From the NCBI GenBank assembly GCA_021782315.1, contig JAJXVG010000002.1:1-59597 (forward strand): a DNA stretch of 59,597 bases, in the 5' to 3' direction. The position numbers were made by a program, and so were the translations under genes. Below are positions 29,121-39,200 of this stretch, one piece after another. This DNA is from Pseudomonadota bacterium (GTDB lineage Bacteria > Pseudomonadota > Gammaproteobacteria > Burkholderiales > Rhodocyclaceae). The notes below the pieces were generated by a model. It did no database searches. It worked only from the letters and a program-made list of their open reading frames with translations, and was not told where the DNA came from. How positions within the stretch are numbered: position 1 is the first letter of the stretch; each line of letters starts with the position of its first letter.

Positions 29121-30152
29121 ATGGTTCGCATTATATCCGCGCTCATCCTGGCCGTAACGGCCGCCTGTGCATTGGCCGCCGAGCCGCTGACGCTCGTCGA
29201 CAACCCGCCCGACCGCCATGTCGTCGTCAAGGGCGATACGCTCTGGGGAATTTCCGGACAATTCCTGAAGCAGCCTTGGCGCTGGCCGGAAATCTGGCGG
29301 ATGAACAAGGAAGAAATCAAGAATCCGCACTGGATCTACCCGGGCGACATCATTCTGCTCGACATGTCGAGCGGCTCGCCGCGCTTGAGAAAGGCCAGAC
29401 AGGTCTCGGACAACGACAAGATTCGTCCGACGGTGCACAGTACGCCGGTCCAACAGGTCATTCCGAGCATTCCGCCCGATGTCATCGAACCCTTCATATC
29501 CCAGCCGCTGATCGTCGAGGCCAACGACGACGAGACGAAGGGGGTTCGCATCGTCGCCGCCCAGGAGGATCGCATGCTGCTCGGCAGCGGCGACTCCTTC
29601 TACGCCAGCGGCATTCCGGACGCCAGTATTGAAAAATGGCACGTTTTCCGCAAGGGCAAACCCCTGAAGGACCCGGAAACAGGCGAAGTTCTTGCCTATG
29701 AAGCCTTTTTCCTGGGCAATGCCCGCCTGCTCAAGCCGGGTGAACCGGCTACCCTGCGCGTCACGCTGTCCAAGGAAGAAATGGCCCGCGGCGACCGTCT
29801 GCTGCCGGCGCCGACGCCGGAAATCATCTCCTATGCCCCGCATCGACCGGAACAGGAAATCGCCGCCAGGATCATGTCCATCTATGGCGGCGTCCAGGAG
29901 GGCGGCACCGGTTCCGTCGTCTCCCTGAACCGCGGCAAGAACGACGGACTGGAAATCGGTCATGTCGTCGCCCTCTTCCGCAAACGCACTTCGGTCGATG
30001 TCGACGACAACGGCCGCCGCACCGAAACGCCGGTTCCCGAGGAGCGCTACGCACTGGCTTTCGTTTTCCGTGTCTTCGACCGCGTCTCCTACGCCCTGGT
30101 CGTCGAATCCTCGAAATCGGTCATCATTGGGGATGCCGCCCGCAATCCGTGA
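29121..30152 (+). CDS. Exported LysM peptidoglycan-binding protein
   Basis: A 343-residue protein with a signal peptide (about 1-19, cut near LAAEP). A LysM domain (about 33-80, [15 protein letters not shown]...WIYPGDII) binds peptidoglycan glycan. The rest (about 90-343) is a conserved beta-rich region without a recognised catalytic site. This protein next to def/fmt and dprA is a common betaproteobacterial arrangement. GTGAGG precedes the ATG. Its stop overlaps the dprA start as GTGA. Confidence 0.9.
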   Translation: MVRIISALILAVTAACALAAEPLTLVDNPPDRHVVVKGDTLWGISGQFLKQPWRWPEIWRMNKEEIKNPHWIYPGDIILLDMSSGSPRLRKARQVSDNDKIRPTVHSTPVQQVIPSIPPDVIEPFISQPLIVEANDDETKGVRIVAAQEDRMLLGSGDSFYASGIPDASIEKWHVFRKGKPLKDPETGEVLAYEAFFLGNARLLKPGEPATLRVTLSKEEMARGDRLLPAPTPEIISYAPHRPEQEIAARIMSIYGGVQEGGTGSVVSLNRGKNDGLEIGHVVALFRKRTSVDVDDNGRRTETPVPEERYALAFVFRVFDRVSYALVVESSKSVIIGDAARNP

Positions 30153-31225
30153 TCGGCGCGGAAAGCCTGGCCGCCTGGTTGCGGCTGACGCTTGTTCCCG
30201 GTATCGGCGGCGGGTCGCAACGGAAGCTGCTCACCGCATTTGGATTACCCGAAGCCGTATTCGAGGCCGGCAGGCTGGCATGCCGCAGCCTGATCGGCGA
30301 GCGGGCGGACCTGCTGTTCGATTTCGATCCCTCCGCTGCGATTGAGCAGGGCATCGAATGGGCTGGTCAGCCGGGCCAACACATCCTGACCCTGGCCGAC
30401 GAAGCCTATCCGCAAGCCCTGCTCGAAATCGCCGACCCGCCCAGCCTGCTCTACGTGCGCGGCAACCCGGCCCTGCTCCGCAAACCCGGCCTGGCCGTGG
30501 TCGGCAGCCGGAATGCGACCCCGCAGGGACTGCAAACCGCTGAAAACTTTGCCAAGGCGCTGGCCGGCGGTGGGCTGTGCATCGTCAGCGGCCTCGCCCT
30601 CGGCATCGATGCCGCGGCCCATCGCGGCGCGCTGGCTGCCGACGGCGACACCATCGCCGTCATCGGCACCGGCGCCGACCGCATCTATCCGCCCCGCAAC
30701 AAGGCATTGGCGCAGGCCATCGCCGACCGCGGCGCCATCGTTTCGGAATTTCCGCTCGGCACCCCGGCCATCGCGACCAATTTTCCACGGCGCAACCGCA
30801 TCATTTCCGGTCTGTCGCGCGGCGTGCTGGTCGTCGAAGCCGCCCCGGAAAGCGGCTCGCTGATCACCGCCCGCCTGGCCGGCGAACAAGGCCGGGAGGT
30901 TTTCGCCATTCCCGGCTCCATTCATTCGCCGGTCGCCCGCGGCTGTCATAAATTGATCAAGCAGGGCGCCAAACTGGTCGAAACGGCAGGTGACGTGCTG
31001 GAAGAACTCGGCCATTTCTCATCGGATGCAAAAACCGGCGGCAGTTTGCCGCAAAACGACGAAGACCCGCTACTGGCAGCCCTTGGTCACGCCCCCTGCA
31101 GCCTGGACGATCTGGTCGAGTACACCGGACAAAGCGCCGACCGCCTGCTGCCGCAACTGCTCCTGCTCGAACTTTCGGGCCGCATCGCACTTCTCCCCGG
31201 CAATCGCTACCAGCGCCTGGCCTGA
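30149..31225 (+). CDS. dprA: DNA-processing protein DprA
   Basis: A 358-residue protein that binds incoming single-stranded DNA during transformation and loads RecA. The Rossmann core is clear: LAVVGSRNAT, SGLALGIDAAAH, VIGTGADRIYPPRN and PRRNRIISGLS. An N-terminal helix-hairpin-helix-like region and a C-terminal winged-helix remnant (about 300-358) flank it. GTG start overlapping the LysM gene's stop. Its presence is compatible with natural competence but does not prove it. Confidence 0.95.
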   Translation: MIGAESLAAWLRLTLVPGIGGGSQRKLLTAFGLPEAVFEAGRLACRSLIGERADLLFDFDPSAAIEQGIEWAGQPGQHILTLADEAYPQALLEIADPPSLLYVRGNPALLRKPGLAVVGSRNATPQGLQTAENFAKALAGGGLCIVSGLALGIDAAAHRGALAADGDTIAVIGTGADRIYPPRNKALAQAIADRGAIVSEFPLGTPAIATNFPRRNRIISGLSRGVLVVEAAPESGSLITARLAGEQGREVFAIPGSIHSPVARGCHKLIKQGAKLVETAGDVLEELGHFSSDAKTGGSLPQNDEDPLLAALGHAPCSLDDLVEYTGQSADRLLPQLLLLELSGRIALLPGNRYQRLA

Positions 31226-31300
31226 ACACCCTTCCTTATTGATGGCTTGCCAAGCCGCGCACGTGGCACTTATCATGCCCCGGACTCAACAGGCCCGAAC

Positions 31301-33829
31301 ATGACCAAAAAGCTGATTATTGCCGAAAAACCTTCCGTCGCTGCCGACATCGCCAAGGCGCTGGGAGGCTTTACCAAGCACGACGACTACTTCGAAAGCG
31401 ACACCCACGTCATTTCGTCGGCCGTCGGTCACCTGCTCGAACTGGCCTGCCCCGAAGAATTCGAAGTCAAGCGCGGCAAATGGTCTTTCGCGCATCTGCC
31501 GGTCATTCCGCCGCACTTCGCACTGAAGCCCATCGAGAAAACCGAATCCCGGCTCAAGGTGCTGGCCAAGCTGATCAAGCGCAAGGATGTCAGCGCCCTG
31601 ATCAACGCCTGCGACGCGGGGCGCGAGGGCGAGTTGATATTCAATTACATCGCCCAGCACACCAAGTCCGGCAAACCGGTGCAACGCCTGTGGCTGCAGT
31701 CGATGACCCAGGGCGCCATTCGCGACGGCTTCTCGCGCCTGCGCCACGGCAACGAAATGCTGGGCCTGGGCGATGCCGCCGTCTGCCGCTCGGAATCCGA
31801 CTGGCTGGTCGGCATCAACGGCACGCGGGCGATGACCGCCTTCAATTCGAAGACCGGCGGTTTCCACCTGACCACCGTCGGCCGCGTCCAGACGCCGACC
31901 CTGGCCATCGTCGTCGAACGCGAAAAGAAAATCCGCGAATTCAAGCCGCGCGACTATTGGGAAGTCGAAGCCGAATTTGCCGCCAAGGCCGGCAATTACA
32001 AGGGTAAGTGGTTCGACGAGCAGCTCAAGGGCAAGAACGAGGACGAACATGCCCGCGCCGACCGCCTGTGGGAAGAAAGGCGGGCCGACGCCATTCGTGC
32101 CGCCACCCTCGGCAAGCCGGGCGAAGTGACGGAAGAGGCCAAGCCCGAAACCCGCCTGTCGCCCGCCCTCTTCGACCTGACCACCCTGCAGCGCGAAGCC
32201 AACAGCCGTTTCGGCTTCTCGGCCAAGACCACCCTGTCGCTCGCCCAGTCCCTGTACGAAAAGCACAAGGTCCTGACCTATCCGCGTACCGATTCGCGCT
32301 GCCTGCCGGAAGACTACCTGGCCACCGTCAAGGAAACGATGACCGTGCTGACCGGCGAAGGCGCCGGCAAGGGCCATGACGAAGTCCTGCTCGCCCGCTA
32401 TGCCCCCTTTGCCCACCAGATCCTGGCCCGCAACTGGGTGCTGCCGAACAAGCGCATCTTCAACAACGCCAAGATCAGCGACCACTTCGCCATCATTCCG
32501 ACGCCGCAGGCCCCCAAGAGTCTGAACGAACTGGAACAGAAGCTGTACGACTTCGTCGTCCGCCGCTTCCTGTCCGTCTTCTTCCCGGCCGCCGAGTACC
32601 TGGTCACCACCCGTATCACCCGCGTCGAAGGCCATCCCTTCAAGACCGAAGGCAAGGTGCTGGTCAATCCGGGCTGGCTGGCCGTGCATGGCAAGGAAGC
32701 GCAGGATGGCGACGAGGGCAACCTGGTCGCGGTGGACGCCAAGGAAAAGGTCAGGACCACGGAGGTCACGGTCAAGGCCAACGCCACCAAGCCGCCGCCG
32801 CGCTACTCGGAAGCCACCCTGCTCTCCGCCATGGAAGGCGCCGGCAAGATGGTCGACGACGAGGAACTGAAGGCGGCCATGGCCGGCCGCGGCCTCGGCA
32901 CGCCGGCCACGCGCGCCCAGATCATCGAAAACCTGATCGGCGAGCAATACATGCACCGCGAAGGCCGGGAACTGATTCCGACGGCCAAGGCCTTCTCCCT
33001 GATGACCCTGCTCAACGGCCTGGGCATCAAGGAACTGACCCAGCCGGAACTGACCGGCGACTGGGAATGGAAGCTCGGCCGTATCGAAAAGGGCGAATTC
33101 ACGCGTCAGGAATTCATGCGTGAAATTGCCGAAATGACCCGCCACATGGTCGAACGCGCCAAGCATTACGAAGCCGACACCATCCCCGGCGACTTCGGTG
33201 TCCTGACCACCCCCTGCCCCAAGTGCGGCGGCCAGATTCGCGAGACCTACAAGAAATTCCAGTGCGGCGGCTGCGACTACGCATTATGGAAGATCGTCGC
33301 CGGCCGCCAGTACGAACCGGCCGAAATCGAGACCCTGCTCACCGAGCGCCACGTCGGCCCGCTGACCGGTTTCCGCAACAAGATGGGGCGCAGCTTCTCC
33401 GCCGCCATCAAACTCAACGACAACTTCGAACCGGAATTCGATTTCGGCCAGGACAAGGCCGATGCGGCCGACGCCGAGCCGGTCGACTTTTCCGGCCAGG
33501 AAAGCCTCGGCAAGTGCCCCAAGTGCGCGGCCGACGTATACGAACACGGCAGCTCCTACGTCTGCGAAAAATCGGTCGGGCCGACCAAGACCTGCGATTT
33601 CCGCTCCGGCAAGATCATTCTCCAGCAGCCAATCGACACCGCCCAGATGCGGAAATTGCTGACGGAAGGCAAAACCGATCTGCTCAAGGAATTCGTTTCC
33701 AATCGCACCCGCCGCAAGTTCTCGGCCTACCTAGTCGCCCAGGCCGGCAAGGTCGGTTTCGAATTCGAGAAGAAGGTGGCCAAGCCCAAGGCAGCCCCGA
33801 AGAAAAAGGCCGAAACGGCCGCCGAATGA
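31301..33829 (+). CDS. topB: DNA topoisomerase III
   Basis: An 842-residue type IA topoisomerase. TOPRIM domain at the start (IIAEKPSVAADIA, Asp/Glu in NACDAGREGEL); catalytic Tyr about 327 in YPRTDSR. Two C-terminal cysteine clusters are present: CPKCGG...CGGCDYA (about 642-665) and CPKCAADVY...C (about 745-775), the second with irregular spacing. A Lys/Ala-rich tail ends the protein, a common feature of betaproteobacterial TopB. ATG 31301, 75 bases after dprA. Confidence 0.95.
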   Translation: MTKKLIIAEKPSVAADIAKALGGFTKHDDYFESDTHVISSAVGHLLELACPEEFEVKRGKWSFAHLPVIPPHFALKPIEKTESRLKVLAKLIKRKDVSALINACDAGREGELIFNYIAQHTKSGKPVQRLWLQSMTQGAIRDGFSRLRHGNEMLGLGDAAVCRSESDWLVGINGTRAMTAFNSKTGGFHLTTVGRVQTPTLAIVVEREKKIREFKPRDYWEVEAEFAAKAGNYKGKWFDEQLKGKNEDEHARADRLWEERRADAIRAATLGKPGEVTEEAKPETRLSPALFDLTTLQREANSRFGFSAKTTLSLAQSLYEKHKVLTYPRTDSRCLPEDYLATVKETMTVLTGEGAGKGHDEVLLARYAPFAHQILARNWVLPNKRIFNNAKISDHFAIIPTPQAPKSLNELEQKLYDFVVRRFLSVFFPAAEYLVTTRITRVEGHPFKTEGKVLVNPGWLAVHGKEAQDGDEGNLVAVDAKEKVRTTEVTVKANATKPPPRYSEATLLSAMEGAGKMVDDEELKAAMAGRGLGTPATRAQIIENLIGEQYMHREGRELIPTAKAFSLMTLLNGLGIKELTQPELTGDWEWKLGRIEKGEFTRQEFMREIAEMTRHMVERAKHYEADTIPGDFGVLTTPCPKCGGQIRETYKKFQCGGCDYALWKIVAGRQYEPAEIETLLTERHVGPLTGFRNKMGRSFSAAIKLNDNFEPEFDFGQDKADAADAEPVDFSGQESLGKCPKCAADVYEHGSSYVCEKSVGPTKTCDFRSGKIILQQPIDTAQMRKLLTEGKTDLLKEFVSNRTRRKFSAYLVAQAGKVGFEFEKKVAKPKAAPKKKAETAAE

Positions 33830-33915
33830 CCTGCTCGGCCATGTAGGTTGCTGTACTCCAATATCTGCCGGACGTTCCAGGCGAACAATCCAGCCCTCCG
33901 TTAATGCGCCACTGT

Positions 33916-34257
33916 TCAGCGGTTCAGAAGGCTGTGTTCGACTTTTGCGGCACATATCAAATCATTTTCCGATAGTCCGCCGATGGCGTGCGTCGTATAG
34001 CGTACCCGACACTGCCGATATCCGACTTCGAGATCGGGGTGGTGGTTTTCCCGGTGCGCTATCCATGCAACGGCATTAACGAAGGCTATGGTTTCGTAAT
34101 AATTTTTGAACAGGAAGCTCTTGCTGATTTCCCCGTCCGCCTGAACCCAGCCTTCAAGATTCTGCAACAGTCGGTCTATTTCTTCCCGGGACAATGGAGA
34201 AGTGCCGCCTTCGCAGGGACTGCAGGATTTTTCGTTGAGGTTGCAGATAGCTTCCAT
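33916..34257 (-). CDS. Pterin-4a-carbinolamine dehydratase
   Basis: A 113-residue protein with the family motif AHRENHHPDLEVGY and the later THAIGGLSENDLICA. The enzyme dehydrates 4a-hydroxytetrahydrobiopterin to regenerate the cofactor of phenylalanine hydroxylase. No hydroxylase gene is in the window, so its partner is elsewhere or it serves molybdopterin-related pterins. The N-terminal 20 residues contain two Cys (SCSPCEGG), unusual for the family. Confidence 0.92.
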   Translation of the reverse strand: MEAICNLNEKSCSPCEGGTSPLSREEIDRLLQNLEGWVQADGEISKSFLFKNYYETIAFVNAVAWIAHRENHHPDLEVGYRQCRVRYTTHAIGGLSENDLICAAKVEHSLLNR

Positions 34258-34373
34258 GACATGGCTCCTGGTTGGCGCTTTCGTACCGGCCGGTTAAAAG
34301 GCGTACGCAGCCCGTCTTCAGTAATTTGCCTGTGACCGATAGCCGGCGGCTTCATGAAGCCTGCCCTGCGCGC

Positions 34374-34643
34374 TCAATGCTTCGCAGCGTGCCAGGCCGA
34401 GCTGTGAAAACCGTAACCATCGTCGCTGACGCGGTCTTGCTCGGCCTTTTCCAGGGCCACCAGATCCACCCTCTTGTCCCAGTAAAGCAATCGACCATCG
34501 TGCTGTTCAAGCAACACCTCGGGATGCTCCTCCAGGAATCGATCGATGAAATGGGTGTATTCCGACACATAGCCACGATCAATTTTGCAGGCTGGCTGCT
34601 TGTTGCTCTCGATATGAAAGAGCTTGCGGAAGAAATTGCTCAT
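34374..34643 (-). CDS. DUF3460 family small protein
   Basis: An 89-residue soluble protein; YVSEYTHFIDRFLEEHPE and LLYWDKRVDL match the DUF3460 pattern found in betaproteobacteria. No function is known. The ATG has a strong AGGAGGGA ribosome site at about 34650-34656. The C-terminal SDDGYGFHSSAWHAAKH extends beyond the usual family length. Confidence 0.75.
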   Translation of the reverse strand: MSNFFRKLFHIESNKQPACKIDRGYVSEYTHFIDRFLEEHPEVLLEQHDGRLLYWDKRVDLVALEKAEQDRVSDDGYGFHSSAWHAAKH

Positions 34644-34867
34644 TGTCTTCCCTCCTGGACTGGAAGGCACGCCATTCAATGCTTACTGCCAGCTTTCACA
34701 GAACGGAAATTCCCTGCCTCGGATAGCCATATCAAAAGTTGGGGGTTTGCTCAGGATATCTTGATTATTTCCAAGCATCGCCACGATCCCGCCGCTCCTT
34801 TGGTCAATTCCAAAACACCACTCTGCTTGAATATCCGGTCGATTTGCGCTAACAGCCTGTATATCCA

Positions 34868-35122
34868 TTATCCATGGCGATGGTGGTGGTGATGATTATG
34901 ATGATGGGAATAGGCATGCAGGCTGTGCCGATCAGTTGCCCGGTCACGACCGTGATCCCGATCAAAGCTCTCGGGGCCGTTACTGTTTCTCATCCCTTCC
35001 CCACTGATGTGATGAGACGACATGCCGCCGACGGGAGACGACATCCCTCCGTGGGCCGCAAATACACTCGCTCCGCTCGCCGTAAAAAGGACGATGACAA
35101 GCACTCGAATCAGTTTTTTCAT
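34868..35122 (-). CDS. Small exported histidine-rich protein
   Basis: An 84-residue protein. The signal peptide (MKKLIRVLVIVLFTASGASVFA) is followed by a Gly/Ser/Met-rich stretch and a tail in which most of the last 16 residues are His. A strong AAGGAGG lies 8 bases before the ATG, which supports real translation. A His tail of this kind typically binds Ni, Zn or Cu; a periplasmic metal buffer is plausible but unproven. Local GC is lower than in the flanking core genes. Confidence 0.65.
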   Translation of the reverse strand: MKKLIRVLVIVLFTASGASVFAAHGGMSSPVGGMSSHHISGEGMRNSNGPESFDRDHGRDRATDRHSLHAYSHHHNHHHHHRHG

Positions 35123-35262
35123 GATAGTTGCCTCCTTGGGCACAAGCTTGAGAATCAAGGTCTCTCGCCAAGTTTTGACAACAGGCCATGAGCCGGCGCG
35201 TTGTCGAGAAGAAAACGGCGTAACAATGCGTGTCTCCACATCAAAATTTGCGCCGATACTGA

Positions 35263-35820
35263 TCATTTGGCTTGGAATTCTCCATGCATCTGGTTCAAAA
35301 CCAGCTTGCCGTGCTCAACCGGAATACGGTTTCTGCTCGGCGGCTCGGTCATTCGGATAGTATTTTCCTGCCCATTTAGACTGTAATGCACGTCATAGCC
35401 GACGATGGTGTCGTGAGTTTTTTCGACAACGTGGCACTTTTGCTCGGTGCTCGTGTAGGTGTCTCTATCCTGCAAACCTTGTTGAACTTTGTTGCCTGCA
35501 AAAGCCCCCCCTGCGACACCCGCGATCGTTGTCACGGTGTTACCCCTGCCCCGGCCAAACTGGTTTCCCAAAAGACCACCGACAAGACCACCGATCACGG
35601 TACCGGCAATGCGGTTCTGATCTCTTATCGGAGCCTGATGAACGACGGGAATCGTATTGCAAATCTGCTCAGGGGTTTTTACCAACTGATGTATGGGCGT
35701 AACCATTTGCACTTCTGCATAACTTGGCCCCTTGGTTATTTCGTAACTACCAATCGCCCCGATTGACAGAACCGCCGCACCACCAAGAGCAGCACCAATT
35801 GCAGTTGATCGATCCATCAT
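35263..35820 (-). CDS. Glycine-zipper 2TM-domain envelope protein
   Basis: A 185-residue protein. A hydrophobic N-terminus (AIGAALGGAAVLSIGAIGS) probably anchors or exports it. The glycine zipper is at about 78-120 (GTVIGGLVGGLLGNQFGRGRG then GGAFAGNKVQ), as in the SlyB/17-kDa antigen families, and a beta-rich C-terminal domain follows (QKCHVVEKTHDTIVGYDVHY). Probably envelope-associated and stress-related. The ATG is the first of two, with GGAGG five bases upstream. Confidence 0.82.
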   Translation of the reverse strand: MMDRSTAIGAALGGAAVLSIGAIGSYEITKGPSYAEVQMVTPIHQLVKTPEQICNTIPVVHQAPIRDQNRIAGTVIGGLVGGLLGNQFGRGRGNTVTTIAGVAGGAFAGNKVQQGLQDRDTYTSTEQKCHVVEKTHDTIVGYDVHYSLNGQENTIRMTEPPSRNRIPVEHGKLVLNQMHGEFQAK

Positions 35821-36262
35821 GTATTCCTCCACAAAACCGTTAGCTGTGGAAGTTCTTGCTAATTTACCAAACCTGCAGATTTGATCTTTAACCAATCGAC
35901 AAGTTCCGATGTAACTTCATTTACCGGGGTTACGAGGGGTACTTTCTCGCCAATAGGCCACGACGCAGCGGCACTCTGTGCTGAGATACTTCGTGTCAAA
36001 AATGGTCAGCAATCGCTCAACACCTTCTTCACCGATGCGCCGGCACGTCATGGGCGACGGGTCAATCGGCGGTTCGTGCCGGAAGCAGGGTTCACCACAG
36101 AAATGCTGCCGATCGGGATTCTCGACCCACGTCCCAATGAGATCTTCGTTCGAGCAGGCGAAGGTGTGTTGCAGATAGCGCTGTCGGCCCGAGCATCCAC
36201 GCCATCCTGGGGCGGCTTGTTCCGGACTGCGCCACACGGCGAATCCGTGTTTTAATTTAGAG
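35821..36262. other. Lower-GC intergenic region before the permease-kinase gene
   Basis: 442 bases without an intact gene. It holds the promoter of the glycine-zipper gene on the left, an IS5-type transposase relic in the middle, and the short leader of the permease-kinase (TTTTAATTTAGAG before ATG 36263). Open frames on both strands here look non-functional. Confidence 0.5.
36004..36190 (-). pseudogene. Degenerate fragment of an IS5-family transposase
   Basis: The minus strand encodes RYLQHTF, then WVENPDRQHFCGE, RHEPPIDPSPMT and RIGEEGVERLL. These correspond to the N-terminal region of IS5-family transposases (typical form WVENPYWQYFCGE..HELPIDPSSMTRWRKRIGEEG). The copy has lost residues at RWRKR, and the DDE catalytic region is absent. 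No terminal repeats seen. Evidence of past insertion upstream of the urea sensor gene. Confidence 0.6.
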
Positions 36263-39200
36263 ATGAGCGACTTGCCAAATGCCCCGCCAAAGCAACATGT
36301 CATAAAAATTCGTCGTGACTACAACACTTGGGTAGCCAACGAAACGCTCGAAGACTATGCCCTACGCTTTACGCCGCGTAGCTTTCGCAAATGGTCGGAA
36401 ATGCGTGTCGCCAACACGGCGTTTGGCGCCGCTTCATTTTTGGTTCTGGAAGCGGTTGGCGCGACCATGCTCATTCAGGCCGGGTTTTTTAATGCCTTCT
36501 GGGCCATCCTTGCCACCGGCCTGATCATTTTCCTGATTGGCCTGCCGGTAAGCGTCACGGCTGCACGACACGGTCTTGACATGGATCTGCTGACGCGGGG
36601 GGCCGGCTTTGGCTATATCGGCTCGACAATTACCTCGCTGATCTACGCCAGCTTCACCTTCATTTTCTTTGCGCTCGAAGCAGCCATCATGGCCTATGCG
36701 CTTGAGCTCGCCTTTCATATTCCGCCAGCCTGGGGCTATCTGATCTGTGCCCTCAGTGTCATTCCGCTGGTCATACATGGCGTCACCGTCATCAGCAAAC
36801 TACAGGCCTGGACCCAGCCACTATGGATTTTTCTTCTCGTCCTACCCTACGCCTTTCTGTTTCTGGAAGACCCGCAAGCCTTATCGGGCCTCTGGCAGTA
36901 CGGCGGCGAACGAGGTATTGGTGCAGGATTTAATCCTCATCTGTTCGCCGGAGCGCTGACGCTCGGCATCGCCTTGGTCACACAGATGGCCGAACAGGTC
37001 GATTACCTGCGTTTCATGCCGGAAAAGAACCAGACCAACACCCGTCGTTGGTGGCTGGCCGTCATCATCGGCGGGCCGGGCTGGGTGGTGCCCGGCGTTC
37101 TCAAGATGCTCGGGGGAGCCCTGCTCGCCTGGCTCGTGCTGCGCAACGGCATATCGGCCGAGAAGGCGGTCGATCCCAACCAGATGTACCTGATCGGCTT
37201 TTCGCACGTCTTCGACAACACAACGCTGGCCATTGCCGCAACGGCACTGTTCGTCGTTGTCTCGCAGCTCAAGATCAACGTCACCAACGCCTACGCCGGC
37301 TCGCTGGCCTGGTCGAATTTCTTTTCCCGGCTGACGCACAGCCATCCCGGTCGCGTCGTCTGGGTGATTTTCAATACGCTGATCGCGCTATTGCTCATGG
37401 AGCTCGATGTCTTCCAGGCGCTCGGCCAGGTGCTCGGGCTCTACTCGAACATCGCTATTTCGTGGATGGCGGCGGTCGTCGCCGACCTCGTCATCAACAA
37501 GCCGCTCGGCCTGTCGCCGCCGGGGCTGGAGTTCAAGCGCAGCCATCTGTATGACATCAATCCGGTTGGGGTCGGTGCAATGGCCATCGCCTCGCTGCTC
37601 TCGATAGCGACTTTCGTCGGCTTGTTCGGCGAAGGTCCGCAACCCTATGCGCCCTTCGTTGCGCTGGCGGCTGCCTTCGTTATCTCGCCGCTGATTGCGT
37701 GGCGTACGGGCGGCCGCTACTACCTCTTCCGCCCCAAGGAGGATTCCACAGTCAAGCGGGAAAAATGCTCAATTTGCGAAAGAGAATACGAAGGCGAGGA
37801 CATGGCTTATTGCCCGGCCTATCAGGGTGCGATCTGCTCGCTGTGCTGCACGCTCGATGCACGCTGCCACGATCTGTGCAAACCACAGGCCAGCCTCGCC
37901 GCACAGTGGAATGCCGTGCTCCGGCGCATCCTGCCCAAGGCGGCGCTACCCTACCTCGACACCGGCCTCGGCCATTACCTGCTGCTGATGACCGGCATCG
38001 TACCGATCCTGGCACTGATTCTCGGTGTGCTCTATACCCATGAACTGCTCACCCTGGGTACGCCGGAACCGGCCGTGGTCGCCCGCCTGCAGGACAGTTT
38101 CATCAAGACCTTTGCCGCATTGCTCATGCTGTCCGGCGTCATCGCCTGGTGGATGGTGCTGACGCAGGAAAGCCGACGCGTCGCGCAGGAGGAATCGAAC
38201 CGCCAGACGCAACTGCTCATTCAGGAAATCGAATCGCACCAGCGCACCGACGAAGCGCTGCAAAAAGCCCGCGTCGTCGCCGAGCAGGCCAACCAGGCGA
38301 AAAGCCGCTACATCACGGCGATCAGCCACGAACTGCGGACACCCTTGAACAGCATCCTCGGCTACGCCCAGATCCTCGCCGCCGACGAAGACCTGCCGCC
38401 CAACCGTGCACAGGCCGTCAGCGTCATTCGCAAATCCGGCGACCACCTGCTGTCGGTCATCGAAGGCACGCTCGACATCGCCCGCATCGAGGGCGGCAAG
38501 CTGACGCTCGACGTCAAGGCCATGGACTTCCCCGAACTCATGCAGCAGATCGTCGGCATGTTCGAACTGCAGGCGCGCAACAAGGGGCTGGGCTTCGACT
38601 ACCGGCCGCTCGGCGAACTGCCGGCGGTCGTTCGCGCCGACCAAAAACGCCTGCGCCAGATACTGATCAACGTCTTGGGCAACGCCGTCAAATTCACCTT
38701 GCGCGGCGGCATCACCTTCGGCATCGAATGTCGGCGCGATATGGCCATCTTCGAAATCCGCGATACCGGCCCCGGCATCCCGGCCGAGGACATGCAGCGC
38801 ATCTTCGAACCCTTCACGCGCGGCAACAGCGTGCAGGCCGGCGGCAGCGGCGTCGGCCTGGCGATCGCCCGCATGCTGACCGACCTCATGGGCGGCGAAA
38901 TGCAGGTATCGAGCACGCCGGGCGAGGGCACACTGTTCCGCATCCGCCTCTTCCTGCCCTCCGTGCATTCGGCGCAGGCGGCGCGGGAACTGCCCAGACT
39001 CAACCGCATCGGCTACGTCGGCGTGCGGCGGCGCATTCTCGTCGTCGATAATGAAAAGGTCGACCGCGACCTGCTACAGAACGTCCTCGAACCGCTCGGC
39101 TTCGTCGTCGAGCAGGCTGCCAGCGGCTACGAATGCCTCGCCGCCGCGCCGCGTTTCGCGCCGCACCTCATTTTCATGGACCTCGGCATGCCCGGCATCG

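Noticed and set aside
35881-36255. A plus-strand 124-codon frame opposite the transposase relic
   Set aside because: No ribosome site, no recognisable domain; the opposite strand has transposase similarity that explains the open stretch.
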